Below, one piece after another: positions 38,108 to 47,723 of a stretch of 64,000 nt of DNA. The stretch is from contig NZ_JAHRID010000002.1 in NCBI RefSeq assembly GCF_019100565.1, positions 310,001-374,000 on the forward strand, read 5' to 3'. The position numbers and the translations under genes are program-made. Positions within the stretch are counted from its first letter, which is position 1; the number at the start of each line of letters is the position of its first letter. This DNA comes from Arsukibacterium indicum (GTDB lineage: Bacteria > Pseudomonadota > Gammaproteobacteria > Enterobacterales > Alteromonadaceae). The notes under the pieces are model-generated. The model was not told the origin of the DNA. It saw nothing but the letters and a program-made list of their open reading frames with translations, and did not search any database.

Positions 38108-39073
38108 ATGTTACTGGCAGTGTTAGCGTTAATCTCCGGCCTGGCGTTATTAGTCTGGAGTGCCGATCGTTTTGTTGATGGTGCCGCCGCCGCGGCCCGT
38201 TATGGTGGCATGCCACCGTTATTAATTGGCATGCTGGTGGTAGGCTTTGGTACCTCAGCTCCGGAAATGGTGGTCTCTGCCATGGCTGCCGCTGATGGCA
38301 ACCCCGCTCTGGCGTTGGGTAACGCCTATGGCTCCAACATTACCAATATTGCGCTGATTATTGGTTTAGTTGCGCTAATAAGCCCCATTAATGTCCACTC
38401 CCAGGTCCTGAAAAAAGAATTACCGTTACTGCTGGCTATTACCTTGTTTGCCGGCTGGCAACTGTTTGATCATCAGCTTAGCCGTTTCGATGCCTGGTGT
38501 TTGCTGGCTGTATTCGCCGCGGTTATGGCCTGGTCAGTCTGGCAAGGTATGCGCAACCCACAAGATGCGCTGGCAGCCGACGTTGACACTGAGTTGAGCG
38601 GTAACAGCATGACCTTAAAACAAGCCCTGCTCTGGCTGGTGCTGGGCCTGGTACTGCTGATTGTGGCTTCACGTTTTCTGGTCTATGGTGCCGTGTATAT
38701 TGCGCAGGGCCTGGGAGTCAGCGATCTGGTGATTGGCCTGACTGTGGTAGCCGTTGGAACGTCGTTACCAGAACTGGCCTCGTCATTAATGGCGATTAAA
38801 AAAGGCGAGCATGATATCGCTCTTGGCAATATTATTGGCTCAAACCTGTTCAATACCTTAGCCGTTGTGGGTATTGCCGCATTGATACAGCCAATGACTG
38901 TCGATTCACTGGTACTCAGCCGCGACTGGACTCTGATGTTCGGCTTAACAGTGGCATTGCTGGTGCTGGGAATTGGCATCAAAAAAGCGGGCCGGATCAA
39001 CCGGCTGGAAGGCGCTTTACTGCTGGCGGTATTTTTTGGCTACACCGGTTATTTAATCAGCACCGCGTTCTGA
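38108..39073 (+). CDS. Calcium/sodium antiporter, YrbG/CaxA-like
   Basis: About 321 aa from MLLAVLALISGL, preferred because the family starts there and TTGGA precedes it; the earlier ATG at 38072 is possible. Ten or so hydrophobic helices. The two inverted alpha-repeats are clear: GFGTSAPEMVVSAMAA with GNAYGSNITN, and AVGTSLPELASSLMA with GNIIGSNLFN. The Glu residues bind the cation. Confidence 0.93.
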   Translation: MLLAVLALISGLALLVWSADRFVDGAAAAARYGGMPPLLIGMLVVGFGTSAPEMVVSAMAAADGNPALALGNAYGSNITNIALIIGLVALISPINVHSQVLKKELPLLLAITLFAGWQLFDHQLSRFDAWCLLAVFAAVMAWSVWQGMRNPQDALAADVDTELSGNSMTLKQALLWLVLGLVLLIVASRFLVYGAVYIAQGLGVSDLVIGLTVVAVGTSLPELASSLMAIKKGEHDIALGNIIGSNLFNTLAVVGIAALIQPMTVDSLVLSRDWTLMFGLTVALLVLGIGIKKAGRINRLEGALLLAVFFGYTGYLISTAF

Positions 39074-39222
39074 TACCTCCCCTATTTCTGTGTGGCTGAT
39101 GTCTTACATTAGTCGCACAGAAAACTCTGCTTACAGTTTTCTGACACCAGTTCCCGCTCCTCTGTGCTATTACTTGTTGGAATTAAAATGCCAACATCAC
39201 AATAAAAACTCAGGGGATACTC

Positions 39223-42200
39223 ATGTTTAAACCGAAAAAACTGGCGATGCTCTGCTGCATTGGTCTTGGTCTGACTGCTGCCACAGCCGCAGCCGCAAAT
39301 GACGGCACCCGTCTGCTGCAACAACCTGATATCTCTGCAAATCATCTGGCCTTTGTTTACGGTGGCGATATCTGGTTAACTGACCGCAATGGCCAGAATC
39401 CACGCCAGCTTACCAGCGATCCGGCCAGTGAATTTGCGCCATCGTTCTCACCTGACGGTAACTGGATTGCCTTCTCTGCCAGCTATAACAACAACACAGA
39501 TGTCTATGTAATGCCGGCAACCGGTGGCCCGGCTACCCGACTGACTTTTCACCCATCTGCCGATACCGTAAATGGCTGGAGCCCGGATGGTAAAAAAGTG
39601 TTATTTGCCTCTAACCGGGAAATTGCCAACAGTCGCAGCAATCAGCTGTATCAGATCAGTGTCGAAGGCGGTTATCCGGCTAAGTTAATGGAAGCCGTAG
39701 CCTATGAAGGGCAGCTTTCTGCGAACGGCAATAAACTGGCGTACCGCCCCAATAATATGGCCTACAGCGGCGCCAGTGGCTGGCGGTTACATCGTGGTGG
39801 CAGCACGCCACCGGTCTGGATTATTGATTTAGAAAAACAGCAGCTGGAGAAAATCCCCCACCCTAATGCCAACGAATTTAATCCGTTCTGGCTCGGTGAT
39901 ACCGTCTATTTTTTATCTGACAGGGATAATGTGGCGGTTAATCTGTTTCAGTATCGCGACAAACAGGTTAAGCAGCTAACCAATAATACCGACTGGGACC
40001 TGCGTAGTGCCGCTGGCCATGGCGACAGCATTGTCTATGAAGCCGGTGGCTATTTGCATCAGTTTGATGTCAGCAGCGGTCAGAGTAAGCCAATTAATAT
40101 CAACATTGTTACTCAGTCAGCCCAGAAACGGCCACAATGGAAAGATGCCAGCAAAACCTTAACCCGTGCCCGGCTATCGACCACCGGCCAGCGGGTGGTA
40201 GTCAGTGCCCGCGGCGATATTTTCACGGTACCGGTAAAAGAAGGCACTACCCGCAACCTTACCCAGACCAGCGGCGTGCGTGAATTCGATGGCTTATGGA
40301 GCCCGGATGGCAGCAAAGTGGCTTATATTTCCGATAAAGGCAATAAGCATCAGCTGGTACTGGAGAACCAGGATGGCTTAAGCGAGCCAGAGGTTTATCC
40401 ACTGGCCGACAGTGGCTATTTTAACCTGCTGAGTTTCTCACCTGATGGCAACCTGATTGCTTATCATGATAATCATTTAAATCTGTATGCGTTTAACCTG
40501 AAAACCAAACGCAGCCAGAAGCTGGATACGTCTTTGCGGCGCAACAATTTTAACGTGTCATTCTCACCCGACAGCCGTTATCTGGCCTACACCGTTGCTG
40601 GTACCAACTATTTCAGCCAGATAAAACTGTTTGATTTTCAAAACAATAAAGCCAGTCAGATCACTGACGGTATGAGTGAAGCCGATAATCCGGTATTTAC
40701 TCAGGACTACCTGTACTTTACCGCGTCGGTTAATACCGGCCCATCGCAGGTTGGCCTGGATTTATCCACCCGCGAGCGCCCGGTGCGCAAAGCTATTTAC
40801 GCTTATGTGCTGGCCAGTGACGGTAAATCGCCGTTGCTGCCAGAAAGTGGCGATGAGCCGGTAAAATCTGCCGCCGCCAAAGATGAGAAAAAAGACGATA
40901 AAAAAGGTAAAGGCGACGATAAACCGGCAGTAAAACCGGTAAAACTGGATTTAAATGGCCTGCAGGATCGGATTGTTGCCATTCCGGTCGCCGAACGCAA
41001 CTACGATAACTTATCAGTGGCTAGTGACGGCGCGCTGTTTTATCTGGAGCGGACCCAGCCTGGTAGCAGCAACGAACTGCCAGGTACTGATGGCCGCAAC
41101 AGTGCCACCTTACACCGGTTTGATTTTGAAGAGAAAAAAGCCGAAACCGTACAGCAGGACATTGCCAGTTATACCTTAAGTGATGATGGCAAAAAAATCT
41201 TAATGATTAGCATGCCAAATAAACTGCAGGTGGGCGATGCCAAAGCCAAGCCAGACGCAAAGGCAGTATCGTTAGCTGAAGTACGCAGCTTTGTTGACCC
41301 GGCAGCAGAATGGCAGCAAATTTTTGATGATGCCTGGCGCATGCAGCAGGAGTATTTTTATGATGCCAATATGCATGGCATTAACTGGCAGGCCATTTAC
41401 GACAAATACCAGCCCATGCTGGCCCACGTGCAGCGCCGGGAAGATTTAAACGACGTGCTGGTGCAAATGATTGCCGAACTGCAGGTTGGCCATAACCGGA
41501 TTGGCGGCGGCGATGTGCATCAGGAAGGCAGCAGTAAAGTGGGCTTATTAGGTGCTGATTTTGCAATTAACAATGGCAAGTATCAGTTTAAAACAGTGTA
41601 TACCGGCGATCGCTGGAGCCCGTTTTTAAAAGCGCCGCTAAGCGTGCCGGGCGCCAGTGCCGAAGCCGGCGATTATTTACTGGCAGTTAATGGTAAGGAT
41701 TTAACGGCCAGCGACAACGTGTTTGCGCTATTGGATAACACCCAGGGCAAACAAGTGGTACTGACCATTGCCGACGACGCCCGTGGCAAAAACCAGCGCA
41801 ATATTACTGTTGAACCGGTAGCGAACGAAAGCCAGCTGCGGTTATGGCACTGGGTAGAGCAAAACCGCAAGCTGGTTAATGAAAAAACAGATGGCAAGGT
41901 GGCCTATGTTTATCTGCCAAATACTGCTGATGGTGGTTTTTACTTCTTTAACCGGATGTTCTTTGCTCAAACCGACAAACCAGCAGTAATTCTGGATGAG
42001 CGCAAAAACGGTGGCGGCCAGGCGGCCAACTACATTACCGAAATTCTGGCCCGGCCGTTTTTATCCGGCTGGAAAGACCGCGATGGCCTGATTTTCACCA
42101 CACCAGGTGCCGGTATCTATGGCCCGAAAACCATGCTGATTGATCAGGATGCCGGCTCAGGTGGCGACTTCCTGCCGTGGGCCTTTAAGCGGCTTGATCT

Positions 42201-42504
42201 GGGTACCACCATCGGCACCCGCACCTGGGGTGGCTTAATTGGTATTTCTACCAACCCGCCAATGATCGACGGTGGCTTCCACGTGGTACCGTTCTTCCGC
42301 TTCTATACCCCGGATGGTGAATGGCGGGTAGAGAACGAAGGTGTCGCACCGGATATCGAAGTCGAGCTCGACCCAATTGCGGTTAATAAAGGCATCGATG
42401 TCCAGCTGGAGCGCGCCATAGAGCATACGCTAAGCGAGCTGAAAGCAAACCCGCCGAAAGATCACAGTAAGGCACCGGCTATGCCGACCAAACTGGGTTT
42501 GTAA
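39223..42504 (+). CDS. Tricorn-protease homologue, S41 family
   Basis: 1093 aa with a signal peptide ending near AAAA. Two N-terminal beta-propellers (about 30-350 and 350-680) show WSPDG/FSPDG blades. A Lys/Asp-rich linker (about 545-575) follows, then a PDZ domain (about 780-870) and a C-terminal S41 core. The likely nucleophile is Ser in AGSGGDFLPW, with a VGHNRIGGG His context. Periplasmic oligopeptide breakdown is likely from the signal. Alone between two terminators. Confidence 0.9.
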   Translation: MFKPKKLAMLCCIGLGLTAATAAAANDGTRLLQQPDISANHLAFVYGGDIWLTDRNGQNPRQLTSDPASEFAPSFSPDGNWIAFSASYNNNTDVYVMPATGGPATRLTFHPSADTVNGWSPDGKKVLFASNREIANSRSNQLYQISVEGGYPAKLMEAVAYEGQLSANGNKLAYRPNNMAYSGASGWRLHRGGSTPPVWIIDLEKQQLEKIPHPNANEFNPFWLGDTVYFLSDRDNVAVNLFQYRDKQVKQLTNNTDWDLRSAAGHGDSIVYEAGGYLHQFDVSSGQSKPININIVTQSAQKRPQWKDASKTLTRARLSTTGQRVVVSARGDIFTVPVKEGTTRNLTQTSGVREFDGLWSPDGSKVAYISDKGNKHQLVLENQDGLSEPEVYPLADSGYFNLLSFSPDGNLIAYHDNHLNLYAFNLKTKRSQKLDTSLRRNNFNVSFSPDSRYLAYTVAGTNYFSQIKLFDFQNNKASQITDGMSEADNPVFTQDYLYFTASVNTGPSQVGLDLSTRERPVRKAIYAYVLASDGKSPLLPESGDEPVKSAAAKDEKKDDKKGKGDDKPAVKPVKLDLNGLQDRIVAIPVAERNYDNLSVASDGALFYLERTQPGSSNELPGTDGRNSATLHRFDFEEKKAETVQQDIASYTLSDDGKKILMISMPNKLQVGDAKAKPDAKAVSLAEVRSFVDPAAEWQQIFDDAWRMQQEYFYDANMHGINWQAIYDKYQPMLAHVQRREDLNDVLVQMIAELQVGHNRIGGGDVHQEGSSKVGLLGADFAINNGKYQFKTVYTGDRWSPFLKAPLSVPGASAEAGDYLLAVNGKDLTASDNVFALLDNTQGKQVVLTIADDARGKNQRNITVEPVANESQLRLWHWVEQNRKLVNEKTDGKVAYVYLPNTADGGFYFFNRMFFAQTDKPAVILDERKNGGGQAANYITEILARPFLSGWKDRDGLIFTTPGAGIYGPKTMLIDQDAGSGGDFLPWAFKRLDLGTTIGTRTWGGLIGISTNPPMIDGGFHVVPFFRFYTPDGEWRVENEGVAPDIEVELDPIAVNKGIDVQLERAIEHTLSELKANPPKDHSKAPAMPTKLGL

Positions 42505-42521
42505 TTTTCAGCTTTAAAACC

Positions 42522-42550
42522 AAAAACCGCTGCAATGCAGCGGTTTTTTT
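42522..42550. terminator. Bidirectional terminator
   Basis: AAAAACCGCTGCA and TGCAGCGGTTTTTTT flank a single A, giving a long stem with A/T runs on both sides. It ends the protease gene and the convergent flavodoxin operon. Confidence 0.8.
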
Positions 42551-42557
42551 CCGTCGG

Positions 42558-43121
42558 TCAGGAAACAAATATTTTGCTAACTTTTGCCACCCGCTGGCCT
42601 AAATAATGTGCAGTACGCACATCAGCTTCATCAACTGTACCACCGACAGAGTGTGCGATAAGGCCCAATTGTGCGCCCAGCCGATTAAAGCTATCAACCC
42701 CGTTGTTTTCTGGAATATCTAACCCAGACCATAACATGCCATGCTGTCCCGCGAAGACTTGCAGGTATTGCAACGTACTAAGCTGGTCGCCACTAACATT
42801 GCTACCAATGGTAAAGCCGGCAGCGATTTTATTAGCCCACAGTTGCTGCGACCAGCGCTCGCTGCTGGCATCGGCAAAAGCTTTAAATTGCGCCGATACG
42901 CAGCCCATATAAGTCGGTGAGCCAAATATAATGGCATCTGCACCATCAAGTTGTGCAAGTAGCGAGCTATTGCAAAACCGGCCAAGCTTAACGTCAGTAC
43001 CGACAATCTCAGCCTGAATAACATTAACGCCTGCTACTTCAGAGGCGCCGGCCGCAACAGCCGCAGCCAATTGCCTGGTTGTCCCACCAACGGAGTGAAA
43101 AATAACGGCAACCTTTACCAC
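42558..43121 (-). CDS. Flavodoxin-family NAD(P)H oxidoreductase (WrbA-like)
   Basis: 187 aa from a GTG at 43121 with GGAGGA 8 nt upstream; the frame continues further up but that part overlaps the ribosome site. The FMN-binding loop HSVGGTTRQLA and the second loop FGSPTYMGCVSAQFKAF mark a flavodoxin fold. Two-electron quinone reduction by such enzymes protects against redox cycling, which fits its place behind a SoxR promoter. One base separates it from the VOC gene stop. Confidence 0.88.
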   Translation of the reverse strand: MVKVAVIFHSVGGTTRQLAAAVAAGASEVAGVNVIQAEIVGTDVKLGRFCNSSLLAQLDGADAIIFGSPTYMGCVSAQFKAFADASSERWSQQLWANKIAAGFTIGSNVSGDQLSTLQYLQVFAGQHGMLWSGLDIPENNGVDSFNRLGAQLGLIAHSVGGTVDEADVRTAHYLGQRVAKVSKIFVS

Positions 43122-43122
43122 T

Positions 43123-43563
43123 TTAATATTCCTCCACACGGACCTGGTCTTGGTTTAAGTTGCGCTCGGCCGGTATATCGCTCAAATACTCGACAAATTC
43201 CACTTCAAATCCAGCCGGGTCGACAAAATAAATGTTTTTCCGAAAAGGCTCCTCTGCTCCAGGTTTAGCGATGGCATAGCCGGCGCTAGTTAATCTGGTG
43301 ATCACCGCATCCAGGTTACTGGTTACATAAGCAAAATGAGCAAAGCCGACACTATGGCCCGCCAGCTCGCGGTTATTGCCCTCACCGTGGTCGCTTAACG
43401 CTAAATAATGATAATCATCGCCAAAGTGCAGCCATTTGCGTGGTTTACCATACCATTCGCCCCTGCCCTCATCGCGGATTTTCCAGTGCGGAAATGCAGC
43501 GCGGTAAAAATGCAGCATGGCATCAATATCGGCTACCACCAGATTTACATGTTCTAAATACAT
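43123..43563 (-). CDS. VOC-family (glyoxalase-like) protein
   Basis: 146 aa. Paired beta-alpha-beta-beta-beta modules: MYLEHVNLVVADIDAMLHFYR at the start and VGFAHFAYVTSNLDAVITRL in the middle. The metal-ligand-like His near the start and the Glu in FEVEFVEYL are kept. The family includes glyoxalase, dioxygenases and antibiotic-binding proteins; here a dioxygenase or detoxification role is plausible. First gene of the SoxR-facing operon. Confidence 0.88.
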   Translation of the reverse strand: MYLEHVNLVVADIDAMLHFYRAAFPHWKIRDEGRGEWYGKPRKWLHFGDDYHYLALSDHGEGNNRELAGHSVGFAHFAYVTSNLDAVITRLTSAGYAIAKPGAEEPFRKNIYFVDPAGFEVEFVEYLSDIPAERNLNQDQVRVEEY

Positions 43564-43593
43564 AGCTTGTCTCCTTGCATTAATTCGACCGGC

Positions 43594-43624
43594 AGGTTAA
43601 AACCTCAAGCTAGGTTTAGGTAAA
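43594..43624 (-). promoter_or_regulatory. SoxR-type promoter with operator
   Basis: On the minus strand TTTACC (43619-43624) and TAACCT (43594-43599) are 19 bp apart, the stretched spacing required by MerR-family activators. The spacer overlaps an imperfect palindrome (43603-43620) matching the E. coli soxS SoxR box at 14 of 18 positions, read by eye. It would drive the VOC/flavodoxin operon. Confidence 0.75.
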
Positions 43625-43665
43625 GTGTTTTTTAAGGTTGGCGTAAAAAAATTGCGGAGCAGAAT

Positions 43666-44124
43666 ATGGCAGAAGCAACCTGGAGTGTCGGGCGGGTAGC
43701 GAAGCGTTGTGGCGTGAACGTCAGCGCATTGCACTTTTACGAGCAAAAAGGCTTGATTAAAAGCTGGCGCAATTGTGGTAATCAACGCCGTTATAAGCCG
43801 GATGTGTTGCGGCGTATCTCTGTGATCAAAGCAGCCCAGAAAATGGGCATTAGTCTTGAGGAAATAAAACAGGCGTTTAATTCGCTACCGGATAACCGCA
43901 CCCCGACTACAGAAGACTGGCAGTTGCTTGCCAGTAACTGGCAACAAATGCTAGATGCCAGAATTAGCTATATGCAAAAGCTGCGAGATGACCTGACCGG
44001 CTGCATTGGCTGCGGCTGCCTCAGCATGAACTCATGCCCACTGTATAACCCCGATGATGTGCTAAGTGCTAAAGGTAGCGGCCCGGTGCTACTGGACCAG
44101 TCTTCAGCCCGGCCTCAGACTTAG
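43666..44124 (+). CDS. soxR: Redox-sensitive activator SoxR
   Basis: 152 aa, MerR family. The N-terminal winged helix starts WSVGRVAKRCGVNVSALHFYEQKGL, followed by a dimerisation helix. The [2Fe-2S] cluster motif C-x2-C-x-C-x5-C is present as CIGCGCLSMNSC. It senses redox-cycling compounds and activates promoters with 19-bp spacers. It is divergent from the VOC/flavodoxin operon; no soxS is nearby, so it probably controls these genes directly, as in non-enteric bacteria. Confidence 0.96.
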   Translation: MAEATWSVGRVAKRCGVNVSALHFYEQKGLIKSWRNCGNQRRYKPDVLRRISVIKAAQKMGISLEEIKQAFNSLPDNRTPTTEDWQLLASNWQQMLDARISYMQKLRDDLTGCIGCGCLSMNSCPLYNPDDVLSAKGSGPVLLDQSSARPQT

Positions 44125-44361
44125 TGTTGCTCCTAAGCCAGATACGTCAAGGTCTTTTACAATCTCAGCCTGTTTTAAATAAACTAAAGTAGTAAGCGCT
44201 TAAATAATAAGCTTATTTTATTTCGGCTTAAATATTGCTTGGTTTTTAACCAGCTACCTTAACACCCTTCCAAAAGCAGTACCTGTAGCTTACCCATTCC
44301 TGCCATGTCACACGTGGTGAGAATAACGCATACGTTGTATCGTTAATGTTAAGGAATATCT

Positions 44362-45369
44362 ATGTCTACAAACTTAAAACTACTTACCCTGCCTTTGTTA
44401 GCGTTGTTTTTCATTGCCCAGTTCGCTGAGGCTGGGATTATCAGAACCAGCGGCAGAGGCGATTTAAGCCTCAATTATTCACAGGCTTTTTATTATGTTG
44501 ATAACCAGTATTTAAATGAAGTAGGGATTATTGAATCGGCTTTTAATTTTGATGCCCCTTTTGCAGCTAACAGTATAGTGCGCGCCGTTGGCGGTGGCGG
44601 CCGTGGCCTAGGTTCCGTGCCGAATGACTGTATTAAAGGTTACACCCAGGACGATTTAGATAATTTAGAGCAGGAAATAAACTTTTTATACGAGGATTTC
44701 GATAACGGTTTAATTACTGAAGACGAATTAAACGCCGGGATCGCCGCATTAGAGTTTGCAATTTATGGCGAGCCCTGTGTCTGGGAATTTACTCAGGGTG
44801 ATGCGCTATCGATGTTTGGCTTTTTCAGCCTGTATTTTGATACGCCCGATGTCAGCTATAACGTGCGCTGGTTAATCGATGACGTTTCCCTCGCCGGCGA
44901 TATTAATACCGCAGGCGATCTGGTGACGCCGGATGGCACCATTAAGAACGGCTGGGTAACTTTAAATACCGCGCCAACCATGGCCTTTGCGCCGGGTGAT
45001 TATATGGTGCATGCCGCTGTTGATTTATCGTCCAGCGCCGGCCGGTTTTTTATGACCAGTAACCAGCCAGGGGACGAAATAGTATTCGAGCAAAAATGTA
45101 TCGAAAAGCCGAATCCTGACTTCGACCCGGACAATCCGGATGAAGGCATCGACCCCTTTATTGAAGTTTGTGGCTATACCAATGTCGACAGAAGCTCATC
45201 AGAAGTGAATGATCCCACGATGTCGTTCTTCTCTGATGGTGAGATATTGCGTATTCTGCCGGCCATTGACGGCCCGGTTACCCCGGTTAATGCTCCAGGG
45301 TCTATTGCGCTGCTTTTAGCAGGCTTATTAACTATGGGTTTAAGAAGACAACGTAAAACCCGAAACTAA
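44362..45369 (+). CDS. Secreted protein with PEP-CTERM-like sorting tail
   Basis: 335 aa. A signal peptide (LLTLPLLALFFIAQFAEA) is cleaved before GIIRTSGRG. The body is beta-rich and acidic with many Asp/Asn and a few Cys. The C-terminus reads VNAPGSIALLLAGLLTMGLRRQRKTRN in form: a Pro-containing motif, a hydrophobic helix and an Arg-rich end, as in PEP-CTERM proteins anchored or released by exosortase. The Pro motif is a variant (NAPG). No exosortase is seen in the window. Function unknown. Confidence 0.8.
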   Translation: MSTNLKLLTLPLLALFFIAQFAEAGIIRTSGRGDLSLNYSQAFYYVDNQYLNEVGIIESAFNFDAPFAANSIVRAVGGGGRGLGSVPNDCIKGYTQDDLDNLEQEINFLYEDFDNGLITEDELNAGIAALEFAIYGEPCVWEFTQGDALSMFGFFSLYFDTPDVSYNVRWLIDDVSLAGDINTAGDLVTPDGTIKNGWVTLNTAPTMAFAPGDYMVHAAVDLSSSAGRFFMTSNQPGDEIVFEQKCIEKPNPDFDPDNPDEGIDPFIEVCGYTNVDRSSSEVNDPTMSFFSDGEILRILPAIDGPVTPVNAPGSIALLLAGLLTMGLRRQRKTRN

Positions 45370-45393
45370 TATTTTCATTCTTCCATTTTAATT

Positions 45394-45420
45394 AAAACGG
45401 GCTAAAGCCCGTTTTATTTT
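45394..45420. terminator. Terminator between PEP-CTERM-like gene and TPR gene
   Basis: AAAACGGGC/GCCCGTTTT (45394-45402, 45407-45415) with a TAAA loop, then a T-rich run to 45422. It serves the plus-strand gene; the A run on the left also permits minus-strand use. Confidence 0.75.
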
Positions 45421-45430
45421 TTAGGCAATG

Positions 45431-47596
45431 TTATTCATTAAACAACTTTAGCGCCTCCGCTTTTTGCCGCGCTAAATCATCGTCCAGAAACTGAATTAAC
45501 TGCTGAAACTCCGGCTCATCAGCCAGGCTTGCCAGCAACGGGTCATACTTAGTCCACCACTCCCGCCAGCCAATATCAATCGCCTTGGCCAGCGCCTCAA
45601 TGGCTTGTTCTGATTTGCCTTCCAGCGCATATATTCGCGCTGCTAAATAATGCAGTTCAAAATAGCTTATTGAAGCTTGTAGCTGCTGTGCTAATAAGCT
45701 CTGGCACTGCTCAATTAAACCTTGTGCTACTGCCTTGTTACCCCGTTCAAGTTCAGCCCAGGCCACCTCAATGGCGGGTGAACAATGCGGCATCCCAAAC
45801 CGCTCTGTCTCGTCAACCAAGTCAAATCGATTGGTAAATAGCAGTAGCGCCTGTTGTTTATCACCAAACATTGCCTGATACCAACCCGCTTCAAAGCCAA
45901 CCCAGTAATCATCGGGGTTGGCAGCCAGTTTAAAATCAAGACGTTTGAATAATTCTAAAAACTTTTCCTCAAAAACAAGAATGTGCTCCGTTGAAAATTC
46001 AATAGCTTCCTGCCAATCCGGATCTGATGACTTTGCTTTCACAATGTCAGTTAAACCAAGTTGCAACATAGGAAATGCTACTTTGCCAACTAACCGCTTA
46101 TCATCTGGTGATAAATTAATTGCCTGGCGAATTTCCGTGATGGCACCCACTAAATTACCCTGACTAAAGTAGATATCAGCTAAGCCCTGATGTGGAAACG
46201 GTGACTGGGGGAAGTCCAGTTGCATTTGTTTAAAAATAGCTACCGCTTCGTCAAAGCGGCCAAGTTTGGTCAAAGTAACACCCAAGTTATAACTAGTTGT
46301 CAGGAATAGCGGGTCCAGCTCTTGCGCTTTCTGCAAAGCGGATAACGACTCATCGAATTGCTGCAATGAATTTAATGCAACAAACTTCCACATATAGGCA
46401 ATCGCAAGGCTGGGATTTAATTCAATCGCTTTGTCATAATCACTTACTGCCGCGGAAAAATCATTAGTAACAAAAGCAATTAACCCTTTTACCGCATGAG
46501 CCTCAGCCATCTGAGGCTGGCGAGCCAACGCTTTATCAATATTTTGTTGGGCTATGCTGGCCGCTAGATCAGCTTTAATCACGCCAAAACCTGCTACACC
46601 TGTACCACCTTCTGCCAATAACAATAAGGTATCCGCCAGCCCGACATAGCCATTGGCATATTCAGGGTCCAGCACCACGGCCTGCTCAAATAACTGGCGG
46701 GCCTGTTGCATGGACTCGGTGGTTTGTTTGCGGTACTGCTCACGACCTTTTAAATACAGCACATAGGCATCGGCACTGCGGGTACCGGCCAAATTATCAA
46801 AGCTGCCGGCGGCAGCGAAGCTATCCTGTAATGTGTTGACTACCGAGCGGCCAATATCCCGCTCTAGTTCAGCAATATCGGTTAAATTACGGGCATAATT
46901 ATTGCTCCACAGGGTGCTACCACTGTTAACATCGAGCAACTGTACCCGCACATTAAGCCGGTTATCAGTCGCCTTAACACTGCCGGTTAGTATCGTATCA
47001 ACTTGTAAACGCTCACCTATCTGCTGAGCGCTTAAACCCTGCTCGCTTAAAAACTGACTGGAGCGCGACGCCGATACTTTAAAATTGGCGGCGCTCCCCA
47101 GTAAGCTGGTCATCTCTTCCGCTAAGCCCAGTGCTAAATAGCCCTGATCCTTTCCTTCGCTGTCATCAGTAAATGGCAACACCGCAATAGTGCTGGTACC
47201 AGCCTGGCTGGCGGCAGTTGCTGCCTGCTGCTTTGCCAGCTGTTGCTGCTCAAGTACGCCATAGTACTCAAGGCCTACATAACCACTTAGCAGCATTACC
47301 AACAGTAAACCGGCCCATTGCCGGCCACCCGGCGCTGCAGCGGGTTTGTCTTGCTCATTAGCACTTGCGGTGCGGGTAATGCCACCCAAGCTGATATCAC
47401 AGTACCAGGCCAGATAGATAACCAGTGGCAGGCAGCTTAGCAGCAGCACAAACAGCGCTGAGCCAAGCAACGGATTCAGAGCCAGGGTACTGGTTAACAC
47501 CGAAATAATTTGCAGCAGTAACCAGCTTAACCCCAGGTAAATCAGTACCGATTTGACTACTGCACGCCGTTTTAGCTCACTGAGAAAGGTTTTCAA
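45431..47596 (-). CDS. FlgO/TolB-like plus TPR membrane protein
   Basis: About 721 aa if it starts at the TTG at 47596 (reading KTFLSELKRRAVVKS, the usual beginning of this family); no ATG is available near the conserved start and the frame extends to 47659. Two membrane segments near the N-terminus and one at about 110-130 lead to a FlgO-like domain (STIAVLPFTDD...GLAEEMTSLL). Eight or so TPR units cover about 270-690. Similar proteins often carry adenylate cyclase or winged-helix domains; neither is seen here. Role unknown, possibly envelope signalling or assembly. Confidence 0.8.
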   Translation of the reverse strand: MKTFLSELKRRAVVKSVLIYLGLSWLLLQIISVLTSTLALNPLLGSALFVLLLSCLPLVIYLAWYCDISLGGITRTASANEQDKPAAAPGGRQWAGLLLVMLLSGYVGLEYYGVLEQQQLAKQQAATAASQAGTSTIAVLPFTDDSEGKDQGYLALGLAEEMTSLLGSAANFKVSASRSSQFLSEQGLSAQQIGERLQVDTILTGSVKATDNRLNVRVQLLDVNSGSTLWSNNYARNLTDIAELERDIGRSVVNTLQDSFAAAGSFDNLAGTRSADAYVLYLKGREQYRKQTTESMQQARQLFEQAVVLDPEYANGYVGLADTLLLLAEGGTGVAGFGVIKADLAASIAQQNIDKALARQPQMAEAHAVKGLIAFVTNDFSAAVSDYDKAIELNPSLAIAYMWKFVALNSLQQFDESLSALQKAQELDPLFLTTSYNLGVTLTKLGRFDEAVAIFKQMQLDFPQSPFPHQGLADIYFSQGNLVGAITEIRQAINLSPDDKRLVGKVAFPMLQLGLTDIVKAKSSDPDWQEAIEFSTEHILVFEEKFLELFKRLDFKLAANPDDYWVGFEAGWYQAMFGDKQQALLLFTNRFDLVDETERFGMPHCSPAIEVAWAELERGNKAVAQGLIEQCQSLLAQQLQASISYFELHYLAARIYALEGKSEQAIEALAKAIDIGWREWWTKYDPLLASLADEPEFQQLIQFLDDDLARQKAEALKLFNE

Positions 47597-47723
47597 AATA
47601 GAATAGACTTTAGAGGTGTCGAATATAATAAGACTAGTTAACAAAGCCTGTTTATACAACAGGCGCTGGTGTCAGCTTGCTAAGCAACCGTTATTCTGTC
47701 GTTACAACAAGCTGCATTGCTGT

